The notes beneath the pieces were generated by a model that saw only the letters and a program-made list of their open reading frames with translations, did not search any database and was not told where the DNA came from. From positions 304,300 to 368,299 of the forward strand of contig PHAT01000001.1 in the NCBI GenBank assembly GCA_002840435.1: a stretch of 64,000 bases of DNA, in the 5' to 3' direction. Shown here in pieces: positions 51,837 to 61,031 of the stretch. This DNA comes from Deltaproteobacteria bacterium HGW-Deltaproteobacteria-6 (lineage in GTDB: Bacteria; Desulfobacterota; Syntrophia; Syntrophales; Smithellaceae). Numbering within the stretch: position 1 is the first letter of the stretch; each line of letters starts with the position of its first letter. Both the position numbers and the translations under genes were made by a program.

Positions 51837-52391
51837 ATGAGAGTCAATAAAAAAGTAAAAATTATAGCGGCAGCATTGATCATCATGGTGCTTGCCGCCC
51901 TGGTCATTTTTGCAGTTGTGCGGGGAACCGGCGAAAAAAAGACCAATGTTATAAAAATATTACCTGATCAGGCGGATGTCAGTATCCAGGATTTTGTTTA
52001 CACGGAAGTCGGCAAGAATAATATCCAGTGGGAAGTGAAAGCAAAAACCGCTCAATATAAAAAAAAGCAGAAGCTCGCCTTATTTGATCAAGTCCAGATA
52101 AAACTTACCACGCAGAAAGGTAAAGTCTATATCATGACGGGTGATAAGGGCGAAATGTTGACGGATAAAAAGGATGTTGAAATAAAAGGCCATGTTGTGA
52201 TCACATCCGATACCGGGGAAAAAGTTCTGACGGATTATCTTCATTACGGCGATGTCCAGAAAATAATCCATACGGACGCCCCCGTTGTCATGGAAAGCAA
52301 GCGGATGAAAATACAGGGGGTTGGCATGTCCATTTTCATCAATAAAGGCCATCTGACGCTTTTGTCGAGAGTCAGAGCCGAAATCAGATAA
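51837..52391 (+). CDS. lptC: LPS export protein LptC
   Basis: LptC is the inner-membrane bitopic component that takes LPS from LptB2FG and passes it to LptA. The 184-residue protein has one N-terminal transmembrane helix (about 8-27) and a beta-jellyroll periplasmic domain. Sequence conservation is low in this family, and the call rests on size, topology, strand-rich repeats such as GDKGEMLTDKKDVEIKGHV and its place before lptA and lptB. Confidence 0.85.
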   Translation: MRVNKKVKIIAAALIIMVLAALVIFAVVRGTGEKKTNVIKILPDQADVSIQDFVYTEVGKNNIQWEVKAKTAQYKKKQKLALFDQVQIKLTTQKGKVYIMTGDKGEMLTDKKDVEIKGHVVITSDTGEKVLTDYLHYGDVQKIIHTDAPVVMESKRMKIQGVGMSIFINKGHLTLLSRVRAEIR

Positions 52392-52403
52392 TAAGGACAG
52401 TTG

Positions 52404-52964
52404 ATGAACATGAAAAAAATATATTTTATTGTATTCTTTATTATATTAACAATAAGTACAGGTGCGTGGGCACAGGTCGGCTTGAATCAGAAAAACAAGT
52501 TGAGTAAAAATGAGCCGATTGAACTGGTTGCCGATAAAATGGAAGCTTTTCAGGAAAGCAAGATGGTTGTTTTCTCCGGGAATGCCGTGGCCACGCAAGG
52601 CGATATTAAAATGAAATCGGATCGCCTGTCTATCTTCTATAAAAAGTCCCGTGATAAAAAGGAAAAAATCGGGCAGCAGGAGGTTGAAGGGACGGGAGAT
52701 CTTGATAGAATTGAGGCAACAGGGCATGTTACAATCACGCAAAAAGATATGATGGCGACTGGGAAAAATGCTGTTTATTATCATGATAACGGGCAATTTG
52801 TTCTGTCGGGGAATCCCGTATTGCAACAGGGCAATAATGTCATAAAAGGATGCAAAGTTATTTTTTACAGTAATGAAGAGCGGGGTAGAGTTGAACCCTG
52901 TGCTCAGGAAAATTCAGGAAGAGTTACCGCGACCATTCATACGCAGAAGAAAAAATTAAAATAA
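52404..52964 (+). CDS. lptA: LPS transport periplasmic protein LptA
   Basis: LptA bridges the periplasm and carries LPS to the outer membrane. The 186-residue protein has a signal peptide (about 1-23, cleaved after AWA) and an OstA-type domain: IELVADKMEAFQESKMVVFSG, then KMKSDRLSIFY and EATGHVTITQKD. Start ATG 52404 has AGGA six bases upstream; ATG 52410 is also possible. It is 12 bases after lptC and 34 bases before lptB. Confidence 0.92.
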   Translation: MNMKKIYFIVFFIILTISTGAWAQVGLNQKNKLSKNEPIELVADKMEAFQESKMVVFSGNAVATQGDIKMKSDRLSIFYKKSRDKKEKIGQQEVEGTGDLDRIEATGHVTITQKDMMATGKNAVYYHDNGQFVLSGNPVLQQGNNVIKGCKVIFYSNEERGRVEPCAQENSGRVTATIHTQKKKLK

Positions 52965-52998
52965 GCAGGGCGGGCGAAAGCCTTCGGACGGATGTAAA

Positions 52999-53721
52999 AT
53001 GAGTCATTTATCGGCAAAAGGACTGATTAAAATTTATAATAAAAGAAAAGTGGTCAATCAGATTGATCTGGAAATAACGCCCGGCGAAGTGGTCGGCTTA
53101 TTGGGACCGAACGGCGCCGGAAAAACAACGACTTTTTATATGATTGTCGGCCTGGTTAAACCGGACGGAGGAGAAATATTTCTGGACGGCGAGGATATCA
53201 GCAGATATCCAATGTATAAACGGGCGCGAAAAGGTTTGAATTATCTGCCTCAGGAGCCGTCCATATTCCGCAAACTGACCGTGGAAGAAAATATATTGGC
53301 TATTCTGGAAACACTTGATATAAACGAAGAGGAGAGACGGGAAAGGCTGAAAGAACTTCTGGGTGAACTGGACCTCACTGCTCTGGCAAAAAACCACGCT
53401 TACTCTCTGTCCGGCGGCGAAAGAAGGAGAGTGGAAATAACAAGGGCTCTGGTCACGTCTCCGAAATATATCCTGCTGGATGAACCTTTTGCGGGCATTG
53501 ACCCGCTGGCGGTGGCCGATATCCAGAAGATTATAGAAAAATTGAAAAATAAGGGGATCGGAATTATTATTTCCGATCACAATGTCCGGGAAACACTTTG
53601 CTGTTGTGACCGGGCTTATATTGTCAATGAGGGAGCGATTCTTGTTCATGGAGAACCGGAAATCATCGCGCAGAGTGAACTGGCCAAAAAGATTTATTTT
53701 GGCGAAGATTTCTGTTTATAG
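52999..53721 (+). CDS. lptB: LPS export ABC transporter ATPase LptB
   Basis: Cytoplasmic ATPase that powers LPS extraction from the inner membrane. The 240-residue protein has Walker A GPNGAGKTT, Q-loop YLPQEPSIF, signature LSGGERRRVEI, Walker B ILLDEPFAGIDP and the switch histidine in ISDHNVRET. LptB is very well conserved and the match is unmistakable. It is followed 27 bases later by rpoN, the common order in proteobacteria. Confidence 0.97.
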   Translation: MSHLSAKGLIKIYNKRKVVNQIDLEITPGEVVGLLGPNGAGKTTTFYMIVGLVKPDGGEIFLDGEDISRYPMYKRARKGLNYLPQEPSIFRKLTVEENILAILETLDINEEERRERLKELLGELDLTALAKNHAYSLSGGERRRVEITRALVTSPKYILLDEPFAGIDPLAVADIQKIIEKLKNKGIGIIISDHNVRETLCCCDRAYIVNEGAILVHGEPEIIAQSELAKKIYFGEDFCL

Positions 53722-53748
53722 AACCGTACGGATATGTGACAGTCAATT

Positions 53749-55221
53749 ATGGCTTTTGAATTAAAACAGAACTTGAAATTGTCCCAGCAGCTGATCATGA
53801 CGCCGCAATTACAGCAGGCGATTAAGCTTCTGATATTGTCCCGTCAGGAACTTGTGGACACGATCAACCAGGAAATCGAAGAAAATCCCCTCTTGGAAGA
53901 AGTAACGCCGGACGATGCCAGCGCCGAGGAAGTGCGGGCTGACGTCGAAGACGATGTTCAGTCGATAGAGAAGGAAGAAAGTAAAGCTCCGGATCATACC
54001 GCGGAACTGACCGGCGAAGGCGACGGCCGTGAAGAATTTGACTGGAATAATTATCTGGAGGATTACGGCCCCGTCGGTGTTTCTTATGACAGGGCGGACG
54101 GAGATGCGCCGACGCTGGATAACGTTGTAACGGAAAGTCCGTCGCTCGTGGAGCACCTGATGTGGCAGATGAAACTGTCGCCTTTTACCGGGGACGAAGT
54201 GCGAGTCGGTTCTCAAATTGTCGGCAACCTCGATCCCAACGGTTACCTGTGCGCGACGCTTACAGAGATTGCCCAGCTGGAAAACGTGAGTGAAGATCAG
54301 GTTGAGACTATCTTAAAAAAAGTGCAGGAATTTGATCCCCCCGGTGTGGCTGCCCGTAATCTTCAGGAATGCCTGCTCATTCAGGCCCGAATGTTAACCA
54401 AAGAAAATCCTCTTCTGGAAATCATCATCAGAGATCACCTGAAGGATCTGGAACTGAAGAATTATGTGCATATTGCCCGAAAATTAAAGGTTCCCCTTCG
54501 GGAGGTGGAAATCGCCGTTCTGCTGATCAGTAAAATGGATCCCCGGCCGGGCGCCATGTATTCGGAAGAAAAAGTTCAATCCATTATTCCCGATGTTTAT
54601 GTTGTGAAATCGGGAGATGACTATAAAATTATCCTCAACGATGATGGTTTGCCGCGTCTGCGGATCAGCAATTTCTATCGTGAAATCATGGCCGGTGTCG
54701 GCGGAAGGGATCATGCGGAAGAAGAAAACGGCAAGAAATATATCCGTGATAAGGTTCAGTCGGCAACCTGGCTCATTAAAAGCATTCAGCAGCGGCAGAA
54801 GACCATTTATAAAGTTGCCGAAAGCATTGTCAAGCATCAGCGGGAATTCTTTGACTACGGTATCGATCATCTCAAACCCCTGGTATTGAGAAATATTGCC
54901 GATGACGTGGAAATGCATGAATCAACGATCAGTCGTGTTGTGACCAATAAATACATGCATTCTCACCGCGGCATCTTTGAAATGAAATATTTCTTCGGCA
55001 GTTCCATTCAGAGGACGTCCGGTGAAAATATCGCCTCGAAAAGCGTCAAAGAGGAAATCAAACATCTTATCGCGAAGGAAAACCCTAAGAAGCCGTACAG
55101 CGATTGTGAAATCGTTGATCTGCTGAAGGCCAAGGGCATCGATATTGCCAGGCGGACAGTTGCCAAGTATCGGGAAATGATCGGGATATTGCCGTCATCC
55201 AAGAGGAAAAAATATTTTTAA
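53749..55221 (+). CDS. rpoN: RNA polymerase sigma-54 factor
   Basis: The alternative sigma factor for -24/-12 promoters that need an enhancer-binding ATPase. The 490-residue protein has the glutamine-rich region I (LKLSQQLIMTPQLQQAIKLL), an acidic region II, the core-binding domain, a helix-turn-helix and the RpoN box ARRTVAKYR near the C-terminus. Full length, with no visible defect. Its neighbours lptB, hpf and ptsN are the usual ones. Confidence 0.97.
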   Translation: MAFELKQNLKLSQQLIMTPQLQQAIKLLILSRQELVDTINQEIEENPLLEEVTPDDASAEEVRADVEDDVQSIEKEESKAPDHTAELTGEGDGREEFDWNNYLEDYGPVGVSYDRADGDAPTLDNVVTESPSLVEHLMWQMKLSPFTGDEVRVGSQIVGNLDPNGYLCATLTEIAQLENVSEDQVETILKKVQEFDPPGVAARNLQECLLIQARMLTKENPLLEIIIRDHLKDLELKNYVHIARKLKVPLREVEIAVLLISKMDPRPGAMYSEEKVQSIIPDVYVVKSGDDYKIILNDDGLPRLRISNFYREIMAGVGGRDHAEEENGKKYIRDKVQSATWLIKSIQQRQKTIYKVAESIVKHQREFFDYGIDHLKPLVLRNIADDVEMHESTISRVVTNKYMHSHRGIFEMKYFFGSSIQRTSGENIASKSVKEEIKHLIAKENPKKPYSDCEIVDLLKAKGIDIARRTVAKYREMIGILPSSKRKKYF

Positions 55222-55272
55222 AGTCAATGCCTTAAAATGGCGATTTAAATAATAAAGAGGATAAAATTCCGG

Positions 55273-55301
55273 TTGACTTTTGGTCTGGTCGCCACTATAG
55301 G
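55273..55301 (+). promoter_or_regulatory. Sigma-70 promoter upstream of hpf
   Basis: TTGACT (55273-55278), a 17-base spacer and TATAGG (55296-55301) lie about 75 bases before hpf. The leader can form a small hairpin around GATGCC-TTTC-GGGCAT (55329-55345). It would allow hpf, ptsN, hprK and rapZ to be transcribed apart from rpoN. Confidence 0.6.
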
Positions 55302-55376
55302 ACTGACCTTTGTTGCCGGTAGTAGGGATGCCTTTCGGGGCATTGGGCGACCTAATTTCATCATGGAGGAAAAATC

Positions 55377-55907
55377 ATGAACATTTCGGTAACTTTCAGG
55401 AACAGTGAAGGCGAAAACTGGCAGAAAACGTATGTGGAAGAAAGAATCGAAAAGCTGAAAAAATATCTTGATGTGCCCGCCGAAGCCCACGTTATCATTT
55501 CAACCGAAAAATTTCGTAACGTTGTCGAAATAAATTTAAGCGCCAATGGCTGGAATGTAAATGCCAAAGAAGAAGACAAGGATATTCATCTGGCCGTAGA
55601 CAGCTGTATTGACAAAATTGAAAAACAACTCAAAAAGCAGAAGGAAAAAGTCAGAGAACACAAGGCCAAAAGCATCCGTCACGCGGACAGGAAAACAGCG
55701 GAAGAACAGGAAGAAGACGATTATACGGCAAAAGTGGTCGAGACCCGCAAGGTCGTCTTGAAGTTCATGTCGCTCGAAGAAGCGATCCTGGAGCTGGAAG
55801 GCAACAAAGCCCATTTTTTAATTTATCGTGATTCGACCTCTGAAAAAGTCAGTCTGGTCCATCGCCTTGACGACGGTAGCTTTGCTCATATTGAAACGAA
55901 CAGCTAA
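55377..55907 (+). CDS. hpf: Ribosome hibernation promoting factor, long form
   Basis: Binds ribosomes in the resting state and promotes dimerisation. The 176-residue protein has the N-terminal HPF/YfiA domain (1-100) with KLKKYLDVPAEAHVIIS, a charged linker and a C-terminal domain (about 120-176) with LKFMSLEEAILELEG and VHRLDDGSFAHIE, so it is the long form that makes 100S dimers alone. A GGAGGA lies upstream. It follows rpoN, as in many proteobacteria. Confidence 0.93.
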   Translation: MNISVTFRNSEGENWQKTYVEERIEKLKKYLDVPAEAHVIISTEKFRNVVEINLSANGWNVNAKEEDKDIHLAVDSCIDKIEKQLKKQKEKVREHKAKSIRHADRKTAEEQEEDDYTAKVVETRKVVLKFMSLEEAILELEGNKAHFLIYRDSTSEKVSLVHRLDDGSFAHIETNS

Positions 55908-55944
55908 CCGTGTAACCCATTTATATCAAAACCATGGTGTTAAA

Positions 55945-55977
55945 ACCCCATTCCCCGGAACCATCGGGGAATGGGGT
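55945..55977 (+). terminator. Strong hairpin between hpf and ptsN
   Basis: A 13-bp stem, arms ACCCCATTCCCCG (55945-55957) and CGGGGAATGGGGT (55965-55977), with a seven-base loop. No T-run follows, so it may attenuate or protect the RNA end more than stop transcription. It would hide the region just before ATG 55983. Confidence 0.65.
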
Positions 55978-56018
55978 AAGTAATGGTATTTCAGATTTCA
56001 AGGTCAGGTGTATGCTGC

Positions 56019-56486
56019 ATGCGACTGGATCAAATGTTCAAAATTGAGTATCTCAACGATCATCTCTTATCCCATACCAAAACAGATGTAATGACGGAAT
56101 TGATTAATGTTCTGATTAAGAGCGGTCTCCCGATTGACGGAAGCAAAGCAATCGATGTACTGCAGCAGAGGGAAAGACTGGGGTCAACAGGAATCGGGGA
56201 CGGCGTTGCCATTCCTCACGCCAAAGTTCCGGATCTTCAGGAGCTTGTTGTTGCTTTCGGACGCAGTCGAGAGGGAATTGCCTTTGATGCGATTGACGGG
56301 AAACCGGTTCAGCTGTTTTTTATGCTGCTGGCTCCGGAGAATTCGACCGGTCAGCATTTAAAAGCCCTGGCCAGGATTTCCAAAATGCTGAAAACACCTA
56401 AATTCCGTAAAAAACTTATCGATGCGAAAACAAAAAACGATTTATTCAAGGTGATCGTTGAGCAAGATGAGCCCCGTCCTTCATAA
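56019..56486 (+). CDS. ptsN: PTS IIA-type nitrogen regulatory protein PtsN
   Basis: EIIA(Ntr) is phosphorylated on a histidine and regulates metabolism in proteobacteria. The 155-residue form has the phosphorylation site in GDGVAIPHAKVPDL (H67) and the usual length. ATG 56019 is chosen over 55983, which falls directly behind a stable hairpin; CAGGTG lies ten bases before 56019. It follows hpf and overlaps the HprK-like gene by 20 bases. Genes for its phosphate donors EI and NPr/HPr are not in the window. Confidence 0.9.
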   Translation: MRLDQMFKIEYLNDHLLSHTKTDVMTELINVLIKSGLPIDGSKAIDVLQQRERLGSTGIGDGVAIPHAKVPDLQELVVAFGRSREGIAFDAIDGKPVQLFFMLLAPENSTGQHLKALARISKMLKTPKFRKKLIDAKTKNDLFKVIVEQDEPRPS

Positions 56487-57351
56487 GAAAAGTTTGTCTC
56501 ATAAGACGGCTACTCTGGAAAATATTTTTCAGGATCGTCTGCCCTTATTGGGAATCCGGGAGATATTTGCAGCGCAAAACTGGAAGAAGAGTTCTGCCAG
56601 GCCGCATATCAGGCTCTGCCGGAGCATAGGGAAGGCCCGTTACCGTGAAAATGAAATTATTATTCTGACGCCCGGAGCGCTGGAAAAGCTTATAGCGCTT
56701 GCCGATCCGTTGCGTGAGGAATATTTTGCCGGTCTTGCCTTCTGTAAGGCGGCTTTGCTGATTTTTTCCCAATGCATGATCTTGCCGGTTCACCTGAAAA
56801 AAAGACTTAAACGTCATCGTCTGCCGGCAGCGGCTTCCGCATTGCATGAATGTCTTCTGGAAAGCCGGATCAAGGCGATCCTTCAGGAAAAAATCAACAA
56901 ATGTGTTGCTGTGCATGGCATTGCTCTGGAGATTCAGGGCAGGGGGATTCTGATCACCGGGCAAAGCGGAATCGGCAAGACAACCACCGCTATCCGGGCC
57001 GCGCAGGAAGGTTGTGTCTGGATTGCCGATGATATCGCGGTCATTAAAAAACAAAATGATAAACTATTGATTTCCGGTCACCGGAAAATCAAAGATTATT
57101 TATATACCGGACAGACCGGAATAGTGCCAGTGGATGAAATATTGAGACCGTCAGACATTAAATCCAAAGCAGTGCTGACTGCAATAATCGATGTGATCAG
57201 AACGGATACTGATGATGCGTGTTTTGAGCTTGTCGACAAGGATGTTCTGAAAACCAGATTGCCGTGCCTGCGAATAGAGATTCCCCGCACTGGATATTTA
57301 AACAAAAATCTGTTAAAAAAAGCGGCACGGAAATTAAGAGGAGTTGCTTAA
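56467..57351 (+). CDS. HPr kinase/phosphorylase-like protein, divergent
   Basis: A 294-residue protein placed where hprK lies in related genomes. It has an HprK-like P-loop, GQSGIGKTT (165-173; canonical GDSGIGKSE), the preceding VHGIALEIQGRGILITG and the acidic IADDIAVI (usually VADDAVEI). The family signature RGxGIINV is not recognisable, and the N-terminal domain is poorly conserved. It may phosphorylate something other than HPr Ser46, or be a decaying copy. ATG 56467 and TTG 56458 are both possible starts; both overlap ptsN. It abuts rapZ. Confidence 0.75.
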   Translation: MSPVLHKKSLSHKTATLENIFQDRLPLLGIREIFAAQNWKKSSARPHIRLCRSIGKARYRENEIIILTPGALEKLIALADPLREEYFAGLAFCKAALLIFSQCMILPVHLKKRLKRHRLPAAASALHECLLESRIKAILQEKINKCVAVHGIALEIQGRGILITGQSGIGKTTTAIRAAQEGCVWIADDIAVIKKQNDKLLISGHRKIKDYLYTGQTGIVPVDEILRPSDIKSKAVLTAIIDVIRTDTDDACFELVDKDVLKTRLPCLRIEIPRTGYLNKNLLKKAARKLRGVA

Positions 57352-58221
57352 TTGAAAAATCTCCATGTTGTCATTATCACAGGATTATCCGGTTCCGGTA
57401 AGAGCACCGCGCTTCGGGCGCTGGAAGACATCGGTTTTTTTTGCGTGGACAATCTCCCCGTTGTTTTATTGCCGAAGTTTCTTTCGATTACCCTCCAGTC
57501 TTCGCCGGACATCAAACAGGTGGCGATGGTCATGGATTTACGGGAAAGAAGTTTTGTCGAAAAATACCAGCGTATTTTTGAACGCCTGAAGGAAAAAGGA
57601 TATAAAATTGAAATCCTTTTTCTGGAAGCCAGTGAAGACTCGCTGCTGCGTAGATTCAGTGAAACAAGGCGCAATCATCCTTTATCCGCAAAGGGTTCCA
57701 CGATTATGGAAGGAATCCGGCTGGAAGTGGAAAAGCTTTCGCCGCTGAGGCAGTTGGCCGACAAAATCATTGATACGACGACATCCAATGTGCATCAGCT
57801 CAAAGATATCGTTCAGAGGCAATTTCTTCCGTCTTCCCGGCAGAAAAAAATGATCGTCAATGTGATGTCATTTGGTTACCGTTACGGGTTGCCGGCGGAC
57901 GCGGATCTGGTCATTGATGTGAGATTTCTGCCCAATCCCTATTATGTCGAAGACCTGAAGAATTTTGACGGTCATCATCGGGATGTGGAAAAGTACGTCT
58001 TAAACAACAAGGAAAGCAAAGATTTTTTAAAGAAAACAATCGATCTGATGAATTTTCTTATTCCTCTTTATGAAAAAGAAGGAAAAGCACGCCTCAACAT
58101 TGCTCTTGGATGCACAGGCGGCAAGCATCGGTCCGTCGTGATGACCAATCAGTTCAGCTCCCATTTCCAGAAAATGAAACACATGGTTCACACGTCTCAC
58201 CGGGATATTAACAAAAGCTGA
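57352..58221 (+). CDS. rapZ: RNase adapter protein RapZ
   Basis: A nucleotide-binding protein that in E. coli guides RNase E to the GlmZ small RNA; in other bacteria it may have other targets. The 289-residue protein has Walker [10 protein letters not shown], a Walker B-like [17 protein letters not shown], and the C-terminal [10 protein letters not shown]. Translation starts with TTG immediately after the hprK-like stop, with GAGGAG eight bases upstream. It is the last gene of the rpoN-hpf-ptsN block. Confidence 0.93.
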   Translation: MKNLHVVIITGLSGSGKSTALRALEDIGFFCVDNLPVVLLPKFLSITLQSSPDIKQVAMVMDLRERSFVEKYQRIFERLKEKGYKIEILFLEASEDSLLRRFSETRRNHPLSAKGSTIMEGIRLEVEKLSPLRQLADKIIDTTTSNVHQLKDIVQRQFLPSSRQKKMIVNVMSFGYRYGLPADADLVIDVRFLPNPYYVEDLKNFDGHHRDVEKYVLNNKESKDFLKKTIDLMNFLIPLYEKEGKARLNIALGCTGGKHRSVVMTNQFSSHFQKMKHMVHTSHRDINKS

Positions 58222-58265
58222 GGTTTAGAGAATAGTAAATTTTGACTGGAGGATAGCGGATGGTC

Positions 58266-58295
58266 ACCCCTGCAGGGCATGTGACCCGCAGGGGT
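58266..58295. terminator. Hairpin between convergent rapZ and M23 peptidase genes
   Basis: Arms ACCCCTGC (58266-58273) and GCAGGGGT (58288-58295), extended inside by GGG with CCC across a one-base bulge. No T-run follows on either strand. Its place between convergent genes suggests a bidirectional terminator. Confidence 0.5.
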
Positions 58296-58316
58296 TGAAC
58301 CGTGAACCTCGAACCT

Positions 58317-59645
58317 TTAGATCGCCATCTTTTTCATCACGTTGTCTTCAATCCAGTGCGAATCCCACCATTCCTGGGGATTGACAAACTGTCCTCCAAC
58401 CACAATGCTGAAATGCAAATGGTCGCCGCCGGCCAGACCGGTTAATCCGGAAATGCCGATTCTTTCCTGTTTTTTAACATTTTTCCCGACGGTGACTTCG
58501 ATAGACGAAAGATGTCCGTACAGACTGAACAATCCCAGACCGTGGTCGATGATAACGGTATTGCCGTAAATGCCCAGCGGACCGGCAAAGACGACGATTC
58601 CATGATTGGCGGCTTCAATAGACGCATGTGCGGTCGAGGCTAAATCAACGCCGAGATGCACCGCGTTGCCGTAAGATGTGCCGTTAATCAAATAGGTTCT
58701 CTGATCTCCAAACATTGCCGTGGGTTTGGCGTTGCTCATCCGGAGAAATGCACCTTCCCATAATTTCTTGTTGATGGATTTGTTGCAGATGTTTTGAATA
58801 GTTTTTGTATTTTCATCGCGCAGAGTTGTATTCACATAAGCAAATACTTCAGCGTTCGTTTTCCCCTGTAGCAGGGAAGTCAATGCCTGAAATTCAGGCA
58901 TTTTCTGCTGGAGAAAGGAATCTCCCAGATTGACTTTATCGGAGCGGAATTTCTTCGGTTTGATATTGTAAGGCATCGAAATCCTGTTTTCATTGCCTGC
59001 TTCATCGCGGGCGAAGATGAAAATTTTTGTTTTGGCATTGGATGCATCCATAGGAAGAGCAAAGTAAGCAACCGATGTCGGTTTGTTGTTAATCAAAATG
59101 GTGTGCCCCGGGGAAAATCGGTTATCCACGAAGACGCCTGTCAATACGGTTGGTTTGGACGCGCGATAGGTAATAAAACCGGTGCCGCCCTGGTTGATGT
59201 AATTGATCGGATTGAGCACGGCAATTTGCGGGGGTACCGTATCGATCTTGATTTGTGCCGCCAGGATGGCTTCATTTTTAAACAGAGAACAGTCTATAGC
59301 GGTTATACTGATAACCGCTGGGCCGTTTTTGAGTTTGAGATCATCGGTATTAATGATGAGTTGAACGGATTTCTGTTTGTGTGTTCTGGACGGGAACGTT
59401 TCCTGAAACAGAATATGCGATTTATTATCCTGGATAATTTCCACTTTCAGGCTGGCGAGGCCGCTTGCCGCATCCGTAAGAGTCATCCCGATTTCTTTTT
59501 GCCGGCCGATGGCGATGATATCCTGATTCAATTTAATAACCGGTTTTCCCCGATCAAGATAATCGGCAAAATAAAGCCAGCCTGCCGCACCGGCCAGTAA
59601 AATAATTATGGCAAACGTTACATAAACGCCTATCCTTTTCATCAT
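58317..59645 (-). CDS. M23-family metallopeptidase, membrane anchored
   Basis: A zinc endopeptidase likely acting on peptidoglycan cross-links in the periplasm. The 442-residue protein has an N-terminal transmembrane anchor (about 6-27), an Ig-like and unassigned middle part, and a C-terminal M23 (LytM) domain with zinc ligands HLGVD and HLHF and the catalytic histidine in YGHLS. All ligands are present, so it should be an active enzyme and not a degenerate NlpD-type activator. AAGGAG precedes the start. Confidence 0.92.
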   Translation of the reverse strand: MMKRIGVYVTFAIIILLAGAAGWLYFADYLDRGKPVIKLNQDIIAIGRQKEIGMTLTDAASGLASLKVEIIQDNKSHILFQETFPSRTHKQKSVQLIINTDDLKLKNGPAVISITAIDCSLFKNEAILAAQIKIDTVPPQIAVLNPINYINQGGTGFITYRASKPTVLTGVFVDNRFSPGHTILINNKPTSVAYFALPMDASNAKTKIFIFARDEAGNENRISMPYNIKPKKFRSDKVNLGDSFLQQKMPEFQALTSLLQGKTNAEVFAYVNTTLRDENTKTIQNICNKSINKKLWEGAFLRMSNAKPTAMFGDQRTYLINGTSYGNAVHLGVDLASTAHASIEAANHGIVVFAGPLGIYGNTVIIDHGLGLFSLYGHLSSIEVTVGKNVKKQERIGISGLTGLAGGDHLHFSIVVGGQFVNPQEWWDSHWIEDNVMKKMAI

Positions 59646-59756
59646 ACAGCTCCTTGATTTATGATATGAATGAACACGCGGCTGTCATAATGACTTTTAA
59701 AGATGTTTGCAAGAAAAATATCCTTTTGCCGGCGTGGCGCTGAAAGACTTTATGCC

Positions 59757-59785
59757 TTGATCTTGCCGATAAACGCTGTTATATT
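59757..59785 (+). promoter_or_regulatory. Possible promoter of coaBC
   Basis: TTGATC (59757-59762), a 17-base spacer and TATATT (59780-59785), about 30 bases upstream of the coaBC start. Confidence 0.45.
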
Positions 59786-59816
59786 CTCAAAAAAAACAAT
59801 AAAGTGATAAAAACCC

Positions 59817-61031
59817 ATGCTGAAAAATAAAAAAATTGTGTTGGGAATTACCGGCGGTATAGCCGCCTATAAAGCAGCGGAGTTGACCCGGGCTCTGATC
59901 AAAGCCTATGCAGAGGTCCGGGTGATCATGACCAGGAGCGCAGCCGAGTTTATTACGCCGCTAACCCTGCAAACCCTTTCACAGGGACAGGTTTATACGG
60001 ATATGTTCACGCCCGCGGATCAATACGACATGGCGCATATCGCGCTGGCTGACTGGGCCGATGCCTTTCTGATTGCGCCGGCCACGGGAAACATCATCGG
60101 AAAAATTGCATCCGGCATCGCCGATGATCTCCTCTCCACGACCATTATGGCGCAAAACAAACCAACTTTAATTTGTCCCGCCATGAACGATAAGATGCTG
60201 GCCAATCCCGTTGTGCAGGACAACATACGGAAGCTCCGGCAATTCGGCTATGCCGTAATGGAAAGCGGTGTGGGCGAGCTGGCCTGTAAAACATCGGGAT
60301 CGGGGCGGCTGCCGGAGATTGCGAAAATATTGGACGCCGTTGAATCCCTGCTGACCCCCAAGGATTTTACAGGTGAACGGCTGCTCATCACGGCCGGTCC
60401 CACGGAGGAACCGCTTGATCCGGTGCGTTATATCACCAATCTTTCATCGGGGAAAATGGGCTATGCGCTGGCAACGGCCGCACATCATCGCGGAGCAGAA
60501 GTAACGCTGATTTCCGGACCGACAAAATTGGCGGCGCCGCCGGTCGAAAGAATCATATATGTGCGCACCGCCCTGGAAATGCACCAGGCCGTGATGAATC
60601 ATTATTCAAAAGCGACAGTGATTATCAAAGCGGCGGCGGTGGCCGATTACCGGCCAAAATCCATGGCCTCGGAAAAAATAAAAAAGGATAAGGGGCTGCT
60701 CTGCGTTGAACTGACGCGTAATCCGGACATTATCGCTGAAATCGGCGCAAAAAAGAAAAAAGGCGTTCTGGTGGGTTTTGCCATGGAGACACAGGATCTG
60801 CTGGCCAATGCCCGGCAAAAACTGCTCAAAAAAAATATGGACATGATTGTGGCCAACAGCCTGCGGGAAGAGGGCGCCGGTTTTCAGACAGACACGAATA
60901 TCATTACGATCATCGATAAAAACGGGAAAACGGTTAAACTTGACAAAATGACCAAAAAAGACGCCGCTCACCGGATTCTTGACCATGTTAAGACATTTTG
61001 TAAAAAGAAAGGCCCTCGCGAAAAACAATGA
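59817..61031 (+). CDS. coaBC: Phosphopantothenoylcysteine synthetase/decarboxylase
   Basis: Two consecutive steps of coenzyme A synthesis. The 404-residue protein has the N-terminal flavin-dependent decarboxylase (1-190) with GITGGIAAYKAAEL, the substrate-binding PAMNDKM and the active-site cysteine region around GELACKTSGSGR, and the C-terminal CTP-dependent synthetase with ITAGPTEEPLDPVRYITN and KIKKDKG. It overlaps the next gene by four bases (ATGA). Confidence 0.96.
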   Translation: MLKNKKIVLGITGGIAAYKAAELTRALIKAYAEVRVIMTRSAAEFITPLTLQTLSQGQVYTDMFTPADQYDMAHIALADWADAFLIAPATGNIIGKIASGIADDLLSTTIMAQNKPTLICPAMNDKMLANPVVQDNIRKLRQFGYAVMESGVGELACKTSGSGRLPEIAKILDAVESLLTPKDFTGERLLITAGPTEEPLDPVRYITNLSSGKMGYALATAAHHRGAEVTLISGPTKLAAPPVERIIYVRTALEMHQAVMNHYSKATVIIKAAAVADYRPKSMASEKIKKDKGLLCVELTRNPDIIAEIGAKKKKGVLVGFAMETQDLLANARQKLLKKNMDMIVANSLREEGAGFQTDTNIITIIDKNGKTVKLDKMTKKDAAHRILDHVKTFCKKKGPREKQ

